Shown here: piece after piece, positions 1 to 8,512 of the stretch | How the letters are laid out: each line of letters begins with the position of its first letter | How positions within the stretch are numbered: the first letter of the stretch is position 1 | Notes under the pieces: generated by a model | Databases searched by the model: none | The model's input: only the letters and a program-made list of their open reading frames with translations | Told to the model about the DNA's origin: nothing | Program-made: the position numbers and the translations under genes | Assembly: GCA_014379595.1 (NCBI GenBank) | Contig: JACMLM010000063.1 | Coordinates: 1 to 53,884, forward strand | Direction: 5' to 3' | Length of the DNA: 53,884 nucleotides | DNA from: Anaerolineales bacterium | GTDB lineage: Bacteria > Chloroflexota > Anaerolineae > Anaerolineales > Villigracilaceae

Positions 1-1
1 A

Positions 2-643
<642 letters not shown>

Positions 644-663
644 TTTTGTAAGTGGTTAATAGT

Positions 664-701
664 AAAAGGTCTCGCTGACATTTGTTGGTGAGACCTTTTT
701 T
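664..701 (+). terminator. Rho-independent terminator after ahcY
   Basis: Inverted repeat AAAAGGTCTC / GAGACCTTTTT, 20 bases after the ahcY stop, with the right arm merging into a T-run. It separates ahcY from the convergent EAL gene. Confidence 0.85.
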
Positions 702-717
702 GATATTGTATATAAAC

Positions 718-1467
718 TTAATTTAAATCAGGGATTTGGAAGGGTGGCATAGCCTCAAACATGGGTTTGGCGAACAAATAGCCCTGATACAGATGCACAC
801 CTAGATCGTTGAACCACGAAAACTCTTCGACAGTTTCTACTCCCTCAACAACAAAGTCTATGCCGAGATCAACGCAGACTTGTGCAATGGCGCGCACAAT
901 AGCCTGTCGTGGGCCATGGGACTGAATGCCTCTTGCCAATCCCATGTCCAGCTTAAGAATATCAGGCTGAAATTCGGAAAGCAGGCTCAAACCGGAATAG
1001 CCCGCGCCAAAATCATCAATTGCGAACTTCATTCCAGCCCTTCGGTATTCGTTGATGACCTGCGCAAAGTGAGCATGATCACCAATCGCTTCGACTTCAG
1101 TTGCCTCGACGACGATTCTCTGTAACGGAAATAAATTTCGATTTGCGGCCTCGATCATGGAATTCAATCCAAACTCTACATTCAGGACTGCACTGGGAAG
1201 AAAGTTGAGATTTAAATGGGTATGGATTCCAATTCGTGCGGCCACTTCAATAGCTTTGGTTCGGCAGGCTGAATCAAACGCTGGAGTCTGCTCACTTGAG
1301 TAGCGCTTTATTACCTGGTAGGCAGGCTCGTTGTTCAGGCCACGGACAAGTGCCTCGTGCGAATAAGCAGTCCGTGTATCTATGTCAACAATCGGCTGAA
1401 ATGCGAATGAAAAGCCTGATTCGTTAATATCATCCAAATCATAAGCAGGTGGTGGGGAATCGCTCAC
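718..1467 (-). CDS. EAL-domain c-di-GMP phosphodiesterase (stand-alone output of a BLUF pair)
   Basis: Predicted cytoplasmic phosphodiesterase that linearises cyclic di-GMP. A single EAL domain fills almost the whole 249 residues. The metal and catalytic residues are visible: E38-A-L, N88, E121/E124, the D151-D152-F-G pair, K172 in LKLD, E208 in VEGVET, and Q228 in QGYLFAKP, so the enzyme should be active. There is no GGDEF domain. The start is GTG at 1467; its first bases overlap the stop of the upstream BLUF gene (GTGA), and no strong ribosome site precedes it, so translation is probably coupled to BLUF. BlrP1/YcgF-type proteins carry the same two domains fused in one chain. Confidence 0.9.
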   Translation of the reverse strand: MSDSPPPAYDLDDINESGFSFAFQPIVDIDTRTAYSHEALVRGLNNEPAYQVIKRYSSEQTPAFDSACRTKAIEVAARIGIHTHLNLNFLPSAVLNVEFGLNSMIEAANRNLFPLQRIVVEATEVEAIGDHAHFAQVINEYRRAGMKFAIDDFGAGYSGLSLLSEFQPDILKLDMGLARGIQSHGPRQAIVRAIAQVCVDLGIDFVVEGVETVEEFSWFNDLGVHLYQGYLFAKPMFEAMPPFQIPDLN

Positions 1468-1919
1468 TTGGCGGCGCCATCCAGCCGCGCACGCCAGCGA
1501 CCTTTGGCAAAGGCAGAAAGTAGTTTTTTGGCACGGCCAGGCTGCAGATTAGTTAGAGAATCGCCTTTTTGAAAGAAATCACTTAAGCCTTCAACCTCCT
1601 CCAGTTCGGACGGGGCGACTTCTGAAAACCCCATCGTCCAATCTCCGAAGGCACGTTCTGCGATTGGTTCCTGAATGATCATTGTTACATTAACATGACG
1701 TGGATCTGCAGAGATGATTTTAAACAAGTCTATCAAGGTTGCTTCGTCGCCTTCCAATATTTGAAAGAAACTGTTTGAGATGTAGAGCAGCATTCCAGTT
1801 ACTGAGCTTTGAGAATTATTACTGCGTGCAACTTGCAATATCTGCTTGAGGTCAGAAGCATCGAGTTGTGGAGAAGCGACGCTGGTGTAAATAAGATGCG
1901 TTAGATTGGCTGAGTTCAT
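1464..1919 (-). CDS. BLUF-domain blue-light (FAD) sensor
   Basis: Short photoreceptor, 151 residues, expected to bind FAD and switch its hydrogen-bond network in blue light. The BLUF key residues are all present: Tyr11 in HLIYTS, Asn35 in the NNS turn, Gln53 in FFQILEG, Trp94 and Met96 in FGDWTMGF. After about residue 105 there is a C-terminal helical cap of 45 residues, of the kind that carries the signal in BLUF proteins. I start at ATG 1919 because AGAAAGG lies about ten bases upstream; an in-frame ATG at 1955 lacks this. The stop overlaps the GTG of the EAL gene, so the two form one operon. Confidence 0.9.
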   Translation of the reverse strand: MNSANLTHLIYTSVASPQLDASDLKQILQVARSNNSQSSVTGMLLYISNSFFQILEGDEATLIDLFKIISADPRHVNVTMIIQEPIAERAFGDWTMGFSEVAPSELEEVEGLSDFFQKGDSLTNLQPGRAKKLLSAFAKGRWRARLDGAAK

Positions 1920-2073
1920 ATTTTTTAACCTTTCTTCACGATTCAATATAGGCATTTCTGCTTCGTGACATCCAATAAAAATTCTTCACACATTTGTATA
2001 CTATACAACTATTCTGTTTTTTTCGCAACTTCACCAATGGAATTCTGATCTATTTTTAAAAATGCCTAAAAAG

Positions 2074-2105
2074 AAATGCCCTGCAAAATATTTTGCGGGG
2101 CATTT
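2074..2105. terminator. Terminator hairpin between the lipoprotein and BLUF genes
   Basis: Near-perfect palindrome AAATGCCCTGCAAAA / TTTTGCGGGGCATTT with T-rich flanks on both strands. It can end minus-strand transcription of the lipoprotein at 2122-2904. The 1920-2073 stretch on its other side is A+T-rich upstream DNA of the BLUF gene with nothing else I can identify. Confidence 0.75.
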
Positions 2106-2121
2106 TTATATCTGGGAAAAC

Positions 2122-2904
2122 TTACGGGCAGATGATGACTACATCTACTTTTGCAGATTTACCGCCGTCGTTGAAAGCTTCCACGCTCAGGGTAATTGGT
2201 ACTCCCATGGGGAATACCACCGGCGGAATTGGATGAGTGGTTATATTCGGCCCAACAGTTCCAAATAGGCTGCCGTTGAAATAAACGTTAAAGCCTTTTT
2301 CATTATTGGCATTGTCCTGCCAGGTAATATTTCCAGTATATTGATAATTAGGTGGAGGAAGCGGGATGCAGACTTTTGCGGCAACCAGATTGGTGACAGC
2401 GGCTGGCGGTGTTGGTGTGGAGGTTGGGGTAGGTGTTGCTGAAGGAGTAGGTGTGGGTGGTACTGCATACTCCTGCAAACCAGCTATATTCCCGCTAACG
2501 GTTGCAAATTGGCCCCATAGCCAGCATGTTCCCGAGCTGCCAGGGGTTCTGATTATCCAATAACCCGATGCAGAATTTTTCCCGACCACTTCCGCGCTTT
2601 GTCCAACCAGCAATCCGCCAACCAGGTCATATTGCGTACTGGGGCCTGTGCGGCAATTCGTGTTTTGGCTCACTGTTACAGTTGGTACAGATGGCGTGGA
2701 TGTGAAACCTGGCGTTGAGGTGAGCAGAGGTAGAGGTGTTGCTGTGGCTAAAGTGGCCGTGGGTGTACTATTCGCAAGGGCAGTTATGGTTAAGGCCAAA
2801 TCAGGTGTTGGACTTGTAGTTGGTTCTCCGCTGGGGAGATTGCAGGCTGGAAGGGCAATCATCAAAAGTATAGATAACAATAAGAATGGTTTCTTTTTTA
2901 ACAT
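2122..2904 (-). CDS. Lipoprotein with SH3-like domain and C-terminal FnIII-like domain
   Basis: Exported lipoprotein of 260 residues. The signal peptide ends in a lipobox (LPAC, Cys about residue 21). A Thr/Pro-rich linker follows (residues 25-75), then a bacterial SH3-like domain (about 75-140: CRTGPSTQYD, GQSAEVVGKN, WLWGQ), a second PTPTP linker, and a C-terminal beta-sandwich segment (WQDNANNEKGFNVYFNG) that resembles fibronectin type III folds. It is a paralogue of the protein at 3866-4738, on the other side of the rhomboid gene. The SH3 domain suggests binding to cell wall or surface glycan; no enzyme is visible. AAAAGGAG precedes the start. Confidence 0.8.
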   Translation of the reverse strand: MLKKKPFLLLSILLMIALPACNLPSGEPTTSPTPDLALTITALANSTPTATLATATPLPLLTSTPGFTSTPSVPTVTVSQNTNCRTGPSTQYDLVGGLLVGQSAEVVGKNSASGYWIIRTPGSSGTCWLWGQFATVSGNIAGLQEYAVPPTPTPSATPTPTSTPTPPAAVTNLVAAKVCIPLPPPNYQYTGNITWQDNANNEKGFNVYFNGSLFGTVGPNITTHPIPPVVFPMGVPITLSVEAFNDGGKSAKVDVVIICP

Positions 2905-3060
2905 ATTTTCTTTCTCCTTTTATAACTATATGATTATGACATAACTTGTTGTCAGGTCAAGGAGATGAATATGCAATTAGTACCAATTATTAGTAAATCA
3001 TTAGTACTATATTTTTTACATAAGCCGTTCTACTCTTTACTCATATACTTATTAATAATA

Positions 3061-3090
3061 AAAGCCTCATTGAGAAATCCATGAGGCTTT
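3061..3090 (-). terminator. Terminator after the rhomboid gene
   Basis: AAAGCCTCAT / ATGAGGCTTT with a ten-base loop. On the minus strand the second arm runs into TTTTATTATT, 22 bases after the rhomboid stop. The rest of the 2905-3112 gap is A+T-rich with no gene. Confidence 0.85.
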
Positions 3091-3112
3091 GACATGTATA
3101 TATTAGTTATTT

Positions 3113-3760
3113 TCAACTGTAAGCTGTAGTACGATTTCCGCGTAGGAAAAAAGTCAAGATAAACCCGGCAATAAATCCGCCGATGTGGGCCATGTAAGCT
3201 ACGCCACCAGTGTCTGAGGCTGCGCTGGTAATGGAAGCAAAGCCGCTGAACAGTTGTAGAACGAACCACAATCCGATCACGATCAAGGCAGGCATGGGAA
3301 TAATGCCTCTTCCCATTAACACGCGGACTCTTCCCTGTGGGAACATTAGGAGATAAGAACCAAGAACACCTGCAACTGCTCCAGAGGCTCCCAGGTTAGG
3401 AATGTTTGAGCCCATACTAAATGCCAATTGTGAGAATGTTGCTGCAAGGCCGCAAATCAAGTAGAAGACAAGGAACTTGACCGATCCAAAGCGATCTTCT
3501 ACATTATCACCGAAGATCCATAAGTAAAGCATATTGCCGCCAAGGTGAACCCAGCTTGCATGCATAAACATGGAAGTGAATAGGGTTGGAAAATCAGCAA
3601 CAGGATTGGCCATAAAACGGCTGGGAACAAAAGCCCATTGCTGGATAAAAGCATCGCCGCCACTTAACTCTACGAGGAAGAATAAGACGTTGAGGACGAT
3701 AAGCGCATATGTGACTATTGGAACAGCTCTACGAGGTGTATCATCACCGAGTGGGAACAT
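3113..3760 (-). CDS. Rhomboid family intramembrane serine protease
   Basis: Membrane-embedded serine protease that cuts transmembrane helices. The 215 residues hold about six hydrophobic segments. The family motifs are in order: HLGGN (His72, Asn76), the catalytic serine in GASG (Ser126), and the catalytic histidine in AHIGG (His192). The length fits the basic six-helix bacterial rhomboid without extra domains. AAGGAG sits about ten bases before the ATG. It lies between two paralogous SH3 lipoproteins on the same strand; whether they are substrates is only a guess, because lipoproteins lack the transmembrane helix that rhomboids usually cut. Confidence 0.93.
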   Translation of the reverse strand: MFPLGDDTPRRAVPIVTYALIVLNVLFFLVELSGGDAFIQQWAFVPSRFMANPVADFPTLFTSMFMHASWVHLGGNMLYLWIFGDNVEDRFGSVKFLVFYLICGLAATFSQLAFSMGSNIPNLGASGAVAGVLGSYLLMFPQGRVRVLMGRGIIPMPALIVIGLWFVLQLFSGFASITSAASDTGGVAYMAHIGGFIAGFILTFFLRGNRTTAYS

Positions 3761-3865
3761 AGGATAAATCTCCTTTTACTTGTAATATTTATTCTTATTT
3801 AATTAATAATATTAACGAAGTAATTCGCTTTGTGTTATATAAAACCAAAGTATGCTATTTAGATG

Positions 3866-4738
3866 TTAAGGGCAATTAAGTGCAAGGGTGATGGCCACCT
3901 TTTCAGATTTGCCTGTATCGTTAAATGCTTCCACCTTCAATAAAGCACCGGTCCCGCGGAAAACCGTCTCTTTGTAAACATAACTTGTACTATTTGGCCC
4001 CACAGAGCCAATAAGTCTATCGGGTTGCGGGCCAGCAGCAAAAATACTTATCGCATAAATATTGAAACCTTTTTCGTTATTGGAATTATCAGCCCAGGTA
4101 AGTGTTGCTGTAATATCCCGATAATTAGGATTGTTGCTTATGGTGCATGTATTTTGTTCACTCAAGTTTGAGGCGGCTGCAGGCGGGGTGGGTTTCGGCG
4201 TTACCGTTGGTTTGGGTGTGGAAGTAGGCGTCGGTGTTGGAGGCGCTGCCACTTCAGCCAAACCGCTCGTATCCCCGCGGACAGTTGCATATTGACCCCA
4301 GAGCCAGCAAGTCGCTGATGAATTGCTCGGGGTCTTGATGATCCAATAATTGGAAGCTGAATTTTTGCCGACTACTTCAGCAGTCTGACCGACGAGCAAT
4401 GCGCCGCTTACATCATACTGTTGGCCTGGACCTTTGCGGCAATTTGTATCCAGGCTGACAGATACCGTTGGCGTCCCTGAAGTTGACCCAGGAATAGGCG
4501 TATCAGTAAAGGAAATGGACTGGGATGTTTCAGGTGTAAATGTAAAAGTGGGAATTGAAGTGCTTGTTATAGCCTGAGTCTCTGTCGGCGTTGTGCTGGG
4601 AGATTGAAGGAGTGCGGCCTGTGCAGTGATCGTTGCAATCAGAGCTGCGTCATCCGCAACTTGTCCGCCGGGCAGATTGCAAGAGCTAACGATGCTAATA
4701 ATAACGAATGAAAAAAATATTCTTCTTGACTTTGACAT
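3866..4738 (-). CDS. Lipoprotein with SH3-like domain and C-terminal FnIII-like domain (paralogue)
   Basis: Second copy of the architecture at 2122-2904, 290 residues: signal peptide with lipobox (VSSC), Ser/Thr/Pro linker, SH3-like domain (CRKGPGQQYD, GQTAEVVGKN, WLWGQYATV), PTPTPT/PKPT linker, then a beta-sandwich segment with WADNSNNEKGFN. The SH3 segments of the two proteins are nearly superposable, while the linkers and C-termini differ more, so this is an older duplication rather than a recent copy. AAGGAG precedes the ATG. The downstream gap (3761-3865) is A+T-rich with no gene. Confidence 0.8.
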   Translation of the reverse strand: MSKSRRIFFSFVIISIVSSCNLPGGQVADDAALIATITAQAALLQSPSTTPTETQAITSTSIPTFTFTPETSQSISFTDTPIPGSTSGTPTVSVSLDTNCRKGPGQQYDVSGALLVGQTAEVVGKNSASNYWIIKTPSNSSATCWLWGQYATVRGDTSGLAEVAAPPTPTPTSTPKPTVTPKPTPPAAASNLSEQNTCTISNNPNYRDITATLTWADNSNNEKGFNIYAISIFAAGPQPDRLIGSVGPNSTSYVYKETVFRGTGALLKVEAFNDTGKSEKVAITLALNCP

Positions 4739-4748
4739 TTTATTCTCC

Positions 4749-5594
4749 TTATTGCCCTGTTATTGTTTCACACAATAGCTTCCACTCTTCTATCGATAAA
4801 GTCTCTGCTCTTCGCATGAAATCTATGCCTGCGGAGGTAAGCAAGTTCTCTGCTTCTTTGGGTGAAATATGCAAGCCCGCGGATAATGAATTGCGGAGTG
4901 TTTTTCGTTTTTGACCAAAACCTGCTTTGATTAGTTTGAAGAAAGTTTTGATTAATTCATTTGGGATAAGAGGTTCGTTATAAATATCAATTCGTAGAAC
5001 AGCAGAGTCCACTTTGGGGGCGGGGTGAAAAGCACTGGCTGGGATTTTTGCAGCGATGCTGGGCTTGCCATACACTTGCACACTTAAGGCTAATAGACTT
5101 AAATCACCGGGTTTGGCACAGATCCGTTCTGCAACTTCTTTTTGAACGGTGAGCACGACTCTGCGAGGTTTGGGATTACTTTCCAATAAGTGACGAATGA
5201 TCGCGGATGTGATGTTATATGGAATATTTGCAACGACGAGATAATTAGGCTGTTCTATAATTTCTGAAATGGAAAGCTCAAGAATATCCCCATGAACCAC
5301 ACGGACGTTTTGATAAGGCGTGAGAACTGCTTTTAGTGGGGCGAGCAGGTCCGGGTCCAGTTCGACCGCTGTTACTTGTTTGGCAGAGACAGCCAGATAG
5401 CGAGTTAGACTACCGAGGCCGGGACCAATTTCCAAAACACAGTCATCATGCTGAATCTCTGCCGCATCAGCAATCTTTTCAAGAATGGATGAATCTTGTA
5501 AAAAATTTTGCCCAAGGGCTTTATCGGCGCGTAAATGAAATCGTTTAAGAACAGCAGTTGCGTCAAGTGCAGGAATGGATGAATATTTTGTCAT
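4749..5594 (-). CDS. rsmA: 16S rRNA dimethyladenosine transferase RsmA/KsgA
   Basis: Dimethylates two adjacent adenines in the helix 45 loop of 16S rRNA, a late step in 30S assembly. Motifs: ALGQNFL (residues 26-32), the SAM-binding EIGPGLGSLT (55-64), and the catalytic NIPY (124-127) typical of this family. I start at ATG 5594, which overlaps the stop of the upstream LCP gene as ATGA and gives a normal 281-residue protein. Longer in-frame starts would run far into LCP. It is the last gene of a three-gene minus-strand operon (G5/3D lipoprotein, LCP, rsmA). Confidence 0.95.
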   Translation of the reverse strand: MTKYSSIPALDATAVLKRFHLRADKALGQNFLQDSSILEKIADAAEIQHDDCVLEIGPGLGSLTRYLAVSAKQVTAVELDPDLLAPLKAVLTPYQNVRVVHGDILELSISEIIEQPNYLVVANIPYNITSAIIRHLLESNPKPRRVVLTVQKEVAERICAKPGDLSLLALSVQVYGKPSIAAKIPASAFHPAPKVDSAVLRIDIYNEPLIPNELIKTFFKLIKAGFGQKRKTLRNSLSAGLHISPKEAENLLTSAGIDFMRRAETLSIEEWKLLCETITGQ

Positions 5595-6724
5595 TCGCAG
5601 ACGATCTCGGTTTCTTCTTCTGTTGTTGTAGATGGGACGACGATGTGCGGCTCGGGCCATGTGCCTGCGTGAAAACGTGCAACGTAATCGCGCAGGATGT
5701 TGAAATCTACATCCCAGATGGCAACCCTTTTTTCAAAAACGGGATCGTAAATACGTGTTTGCGTAAATAACTCATGAGGGAAGCTTGCGAAGACAATATT
5801 TTCTGGCGGAAGTTTTGTGCCCAGACAGGCCAATTGACCAATTTGCGCTGGCGTGAAATCTGTGAGGATGTTATCGCGGAATGATTCGATCAACTCTGGT
5901 ATTTCGGTAACAACTTTTGGGTTGGTAAGTTTTTTTCGTAATGCACAAAACACAATGTTTTGATTATCGGCACGTCCGAATGTTCCTTCCTGACGATTGC
6001 GCGCGACCTTCAAAGCCTCTGCACCATTCAAATGATTATTTCCAATAGGCAGATCTGTGCTGTCGGCTATATCTTTATTAGGGACATGAATATCAATTCC
6101 ACCCACAGCATTGACTACTTTTTCAAAAGTACGCATATTAACAGACACATAGTGATCGGTCTGCACACCAAAATTTAAATTAAGTGTAAGCGCAAGCAAG
6201 CCAGGTCCTGCACTAGGGTCGTCCCAATATCCAAAGCCCCGCTGACCATATAGATAGGCTTGATTTAATTTTTCATGATCCTGTCCATTTAAGTTATCTT
6301 CAATGTGAGGAATCTCTACCCACAGGTCACGCGGGAATTCCAGTACTGTTACTTTTGGCGTGACAAAATCCACGCGTACAATGCGGATCGCATCTGCCAA
6401 GCCGTATAAATAACTGTCGGCGCGAGAGTCTGCACCGACCATCAAGATGTTCATAACGTTTTGACCGCCGCACATCGCCGTAGGAGTGTTTGTCGGAAAT
6501 GAAATTGTAGGAACAAGTGTTACCAGACCCGATGATGTAACTTCTGTGGCAGGAGATGGCGTCCACGTAGCTGGCAATTCTGCTGCCGAAAATGGAAGAG
6601 CCGGGCCCAGCGGTTGTGACGCAAATAACTGATAGCTTTGAAATGCGTAATATCCTATCCCGCCAACCAGAATAACAATAACGAATAAAAGAACGTAGAT
6701 GATATTTTTTTGGGCTCGAGTCAT
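5591..6724 (-). CDS. LytR-CpsA-Psr (LCP) family cell-wall glycopolymer ligase
   Basis: LCP enzymes move lipid-linked glycopolymers onto peptidoglycan outside the cell. The 377-residue protein has an N-terminal membrane anchor (about 8-30), a Thr/Pro-rich stalk, then the LCP domain. Family features are visible: NILMVGADSR near the start, FPRDLWVEIP, DHYVSVNM, and the late RNRQEGTFGRADNQ segment with the arginines that bind pyrophosphate. A C-terminal extension follows. The gene begins three bases after the G5/3D lipoprotein and overlaps rsmA, so it is co-transcribed with both. Confidence 0.9.
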   Translation of the reverse strand: MTRAQKNIIYVLLFVIVILVGGIGYYAFQSYQLFASQPLGPALPFSAAELPATWTPSPATEVTSSGLVTLVPTISFPTNTPTAMCGGQNVMNILMVGADSRADSYLYGLADAIRIVRVDFVTPKVTVLEFPRDLWVEIPHIEDNLNGQDHEKLNQAYLYGQRGFGYWDDPSAGPGLLALTLNLNFGVQTDHYVSVNMRTFEKVVNAVGGIDIHVPNKDIADSTDLPIGNNHLNGAEALKVARNRQEGTFGRADNQNIVFCALRKKLTNPKVVTEIPELIESFRDNILTDFTPAQIGQLACLGTKLPPENIVFASFPHELFTQTRIYDPVFEKRVAIWDVDFNILRDYVARFHAGTWPEPHIVVPSTTTEEETEIVCE

Positions 6725-6727
6725 TTT

Positions 6728-7957
6728 TTATTTCAAAAAATAAGGAATCTCTGCAGGCGCAGGTGCAAGAAAATATACAGTGACCCAGCCTGAAAGAGCG
6801 CCGATGGCAGGGTCGTCATATCCCAAATCGATCCACTTTGTGCGGGGTACACCAAACGCAGTTTCAATAATGGGCCCGCCTCCCGTATCTCCGATGGTTG
6901 CAATGCCGTAACTAGGAATGTACACTCGCATCCCGGCTAGCTCACTATAGATAGAATAATCCACTGCCACTATTCCATGGCCAGCTCTCGCGCCGCTTGC
7001 GGTTCCATAAGAACAGCCTCCCGTGCCAGAATTACAAGGTGAATACCATGAAGCATACATTTCTGTTGCAAACCAATACTCATAAGGAATATCGCCTCCC
7101 GCAGGCGCAAGCACAATCTTTTCTCCGCTTTGTACAATACGCACTTGCGGTTCGCGCATCACTGTTTCATCTTCAGTTGCACGGCTCACTTCTTTTCCAT
7201 CTTCATAACGAACACGGGTGCGGATCATAGTTATGCCATCGATACCAAGCTGAATCGTTTCCTTTTGACCAAAAGGTACATCAGGCGATGAGACTACCTG
7301 CTCTGTAAATGGAATTGGCTCCAATGCGACTTCGATAGTCTCATTGACTCGCACTACGCGGATCTGCCCGTCAGGAGGAGGCGCTTCATTCATAAGCGGG
7401 GAACTGGTATCTAAACCAATGAGCGGAATCCCAGCCTCAGCAAGTGCCTCACCAACCGTCCCTGCGGCCGAGCGGATGTTAACTATATTTTCGCCTACAT
7501 AAATAGTTAGATCACGCGCGGGCGTATATATGACTGATATGACTGTCAGAGATTCTATAATAGGAGTTTCAGCAGGCGGGTCGAGCAGATCATTTTTGCT
7601 TAATGAAAAGCCTGCTTCATTCAATGCTTCAGCAACTGTCAGCGCGGATGTTTGAATCGTTTGCTGGCCTTGCGGCGTGTTAAGAGTCAAAGTCACTGCG
7701 CGGCGGATTTGTAATTGGATAGAATCTGTTGCAGATATTGGCTGGTCTATAGGAGCGGGAATTCCATTGACCAGAACACGGTCATTTGGTTGTGGCTCGA
7801 ATCCGTTTTGTATAAGCAAAGTCAACGGCACGCGTTCACTAGACACGCTGGTGTGAATTTTTTGTCCGTCTATAATCGTCACAGAAGAAGGTGTATTTGG
7901 CTGACACGAAATTAAAAGGAATGTCAGTGAGCACGCCAGCCAACGAAAGATTTTCAT
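6728..7957 (-). CDS. Lipoprotein with ubiquitin-like DUF348 repeats, G5 domain and 3D domain (YabE/Rpf-like)
   Basis: Cell-wall lipoprotein of 409 residues, probably acting on or sensing peptidoglycan. The signal peptide ends in LLISC. Two or more DUF348-type segments follow (LTVAEALNEAGF, GTVGEALAEAGI), then a G5-like segment (about 205-290), and a C-terminal 3D double-psi barrel with its three aspartates: VAVD, IGDTGGG and WIDLGYDD. This order matches Firmicute YabE and resuscitation-promoting relatives. There is no Shine-Dalgarno sequence; TATAAT lies only seven bases before the ATG. It heads the operon with LCP and rsmA. Confidence 0.85.
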   Translation of the reverse strand: MKIFRWLACSLTFLLISCQPNTPSSVTIIDGQKIHTSVSSERVPLTLLIQNGFEPQPNDRVLVNGIPAPIDQPISATDSIQLQIRRAVTLTLNTPQGQQTIQTSALTVAEALNEAGFSLSKNDLLDPPAETPIIESLTVISVIYTPARDLTIYVGENIVNIRSAAGTVGEALAEAGIPLIGLDTSSPLMNEAPPPDGQIRVVRVNETIEVALEPIPFTEQVVSSPDVPFGQKETIQLGIDGITMIRTRVRYEDGKEVSRATEDETVMREPQVRIVQSGEKIVLAPAGGDIPYEYWFATEMYASWYSPCNSGTGGCSYGTASGARAGHGIVAVDYSIYSELAGMRVYIPSYGIATIGDTGGGPIIETAFGVPRTKWIDLGYDDPAIGALSGWVTVYFLAPAPAEIPYFLK

Positions 7958-7964
7958 AAAGAGT

Positions 7965-7970
7965 ATTATA
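7965..7970 (-). promoter_or_regulatory. -10 hexamer of the G5/3D lipoprotein, likely leaderless transcript
   Basis: Perfect TATAAT on the minus strand, seven bases before the ATG at 7957, with no purine-rich ribosome site between. Transcription would start at or one base before the start codon. No good -35 is visible. Confidence 0.55.
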
Positions 7971-7972
7971 AA

Positions 7973-8422
7973 CTAAGCAGATTTTCCTCGTTCCATTCGT
8001 AAACACATGCAGGGATACCCGTTATTGTCTCCTGCAAAGCGGCTTGCCTCTTTAAATCCTTCGCTTTCATAAAGAGCAATCGCTTTATGGTTACCATCCA
8101 AGACAACTGTCCAGGCATACTTGCCGATCTCGCGGATTCCAATCTTGAGCAGTTCGCGGCCAATGCCTTTGCCATAATGATCGGGATCAATATAGAGCCA
8201 GGCCAGATAATCATCGTCCACGCCGGCAAAGCCAGCGACTTTATCATCAATAACCGCCACAAATTTGCGACTAAGTTTTAGGTCTTCAACTTCCTTATCT
8301 TGTTCAATAGGAATAAATCCGCGCGGATCACAAGAGCCGACCAATTCATCAGGCCGTGCTCGGTCATGGATCTGGCAGATTGCATTCCAATCTTTATCTT
8401 CATAATCACGATATGTGACCAT
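7973..8422 (-). CDS. GNAT family N-acetyltransferase
   Basis: Acetyl-CoA-dependent N-acetyltransferase of unknown substrate, 149 residues, a normal single GNAT domain. The acetyl-CoA pyrophosphate loop is HYGKGIGREL, preceded by the beta-4 strand LAWLYIDP and followed by the C-terminal ALYESEGF motif typical of the fold. I chose ATG 8422 because GAGAG precedes it; an upstream ATG adds five residues without a better ribosome site. It ends just upstream of the leaderless promoter of the 7957 gene. Confidence 0.88.
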   Translation of the reverse strand: MVTYRDYEDKDWNAICQIHDRARPDELVGSCDPRGFIPIEQDKEVEDLKLSRKFVAVIDDKVAGFAGVDDDYLAWLYIDPDHYGKGIGRELLKIGIREIGKYAWTVVLDGNHKAIALYESEGFKEASRFAGDNNGYPCMCLRMERGKSA

Positions 8423-8435
8423 ATTTTTCTCTCTC

Positions 8436-8512
8436 AAAATAACAGGTGACAGTCACTTTGGATGATTTTTGCCCGAAGAAACAGACAAGATAAGTGACTG
8501 TCACCTTATTTT
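8436..8512. repeat. Long inverted repeat with GTGACAGTCAC core (copy 1)
   Basis: Arms of about 21 bases around AGGTGACAGTCACTT and AAGTGACTGTCACCTT, separated by about 33 bases; the left arm has a two-base insertion. The stop codon of the nucleotidyltransferase gene lies inside the right arm. The same core forms a hairpin at 38280-38310. Confidence 0.8.

Noticed and set aside
2062-2268. A 68-codon plus-strand frame
   Set aside because: It starts within the terminator palindrome and continues antisense to the lipoprotein; no ribosome site.
2390-2460. Short-period repeats that might be a tandem repeat or CRISPR
   Set aside because: They encode the Thr/Pro linker of the lipoprotein in frame (PTPTPS); no spacers. 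The same holds for about 4185-4250.
4749-5660. rsmA starting at 5660 with an Arg-rich leader (MARAAHRRP)
   Set aside because: Those residues are the LCP 3' end in another frame. ATG 5594 overlaps the LCP stop and gives the standard length.
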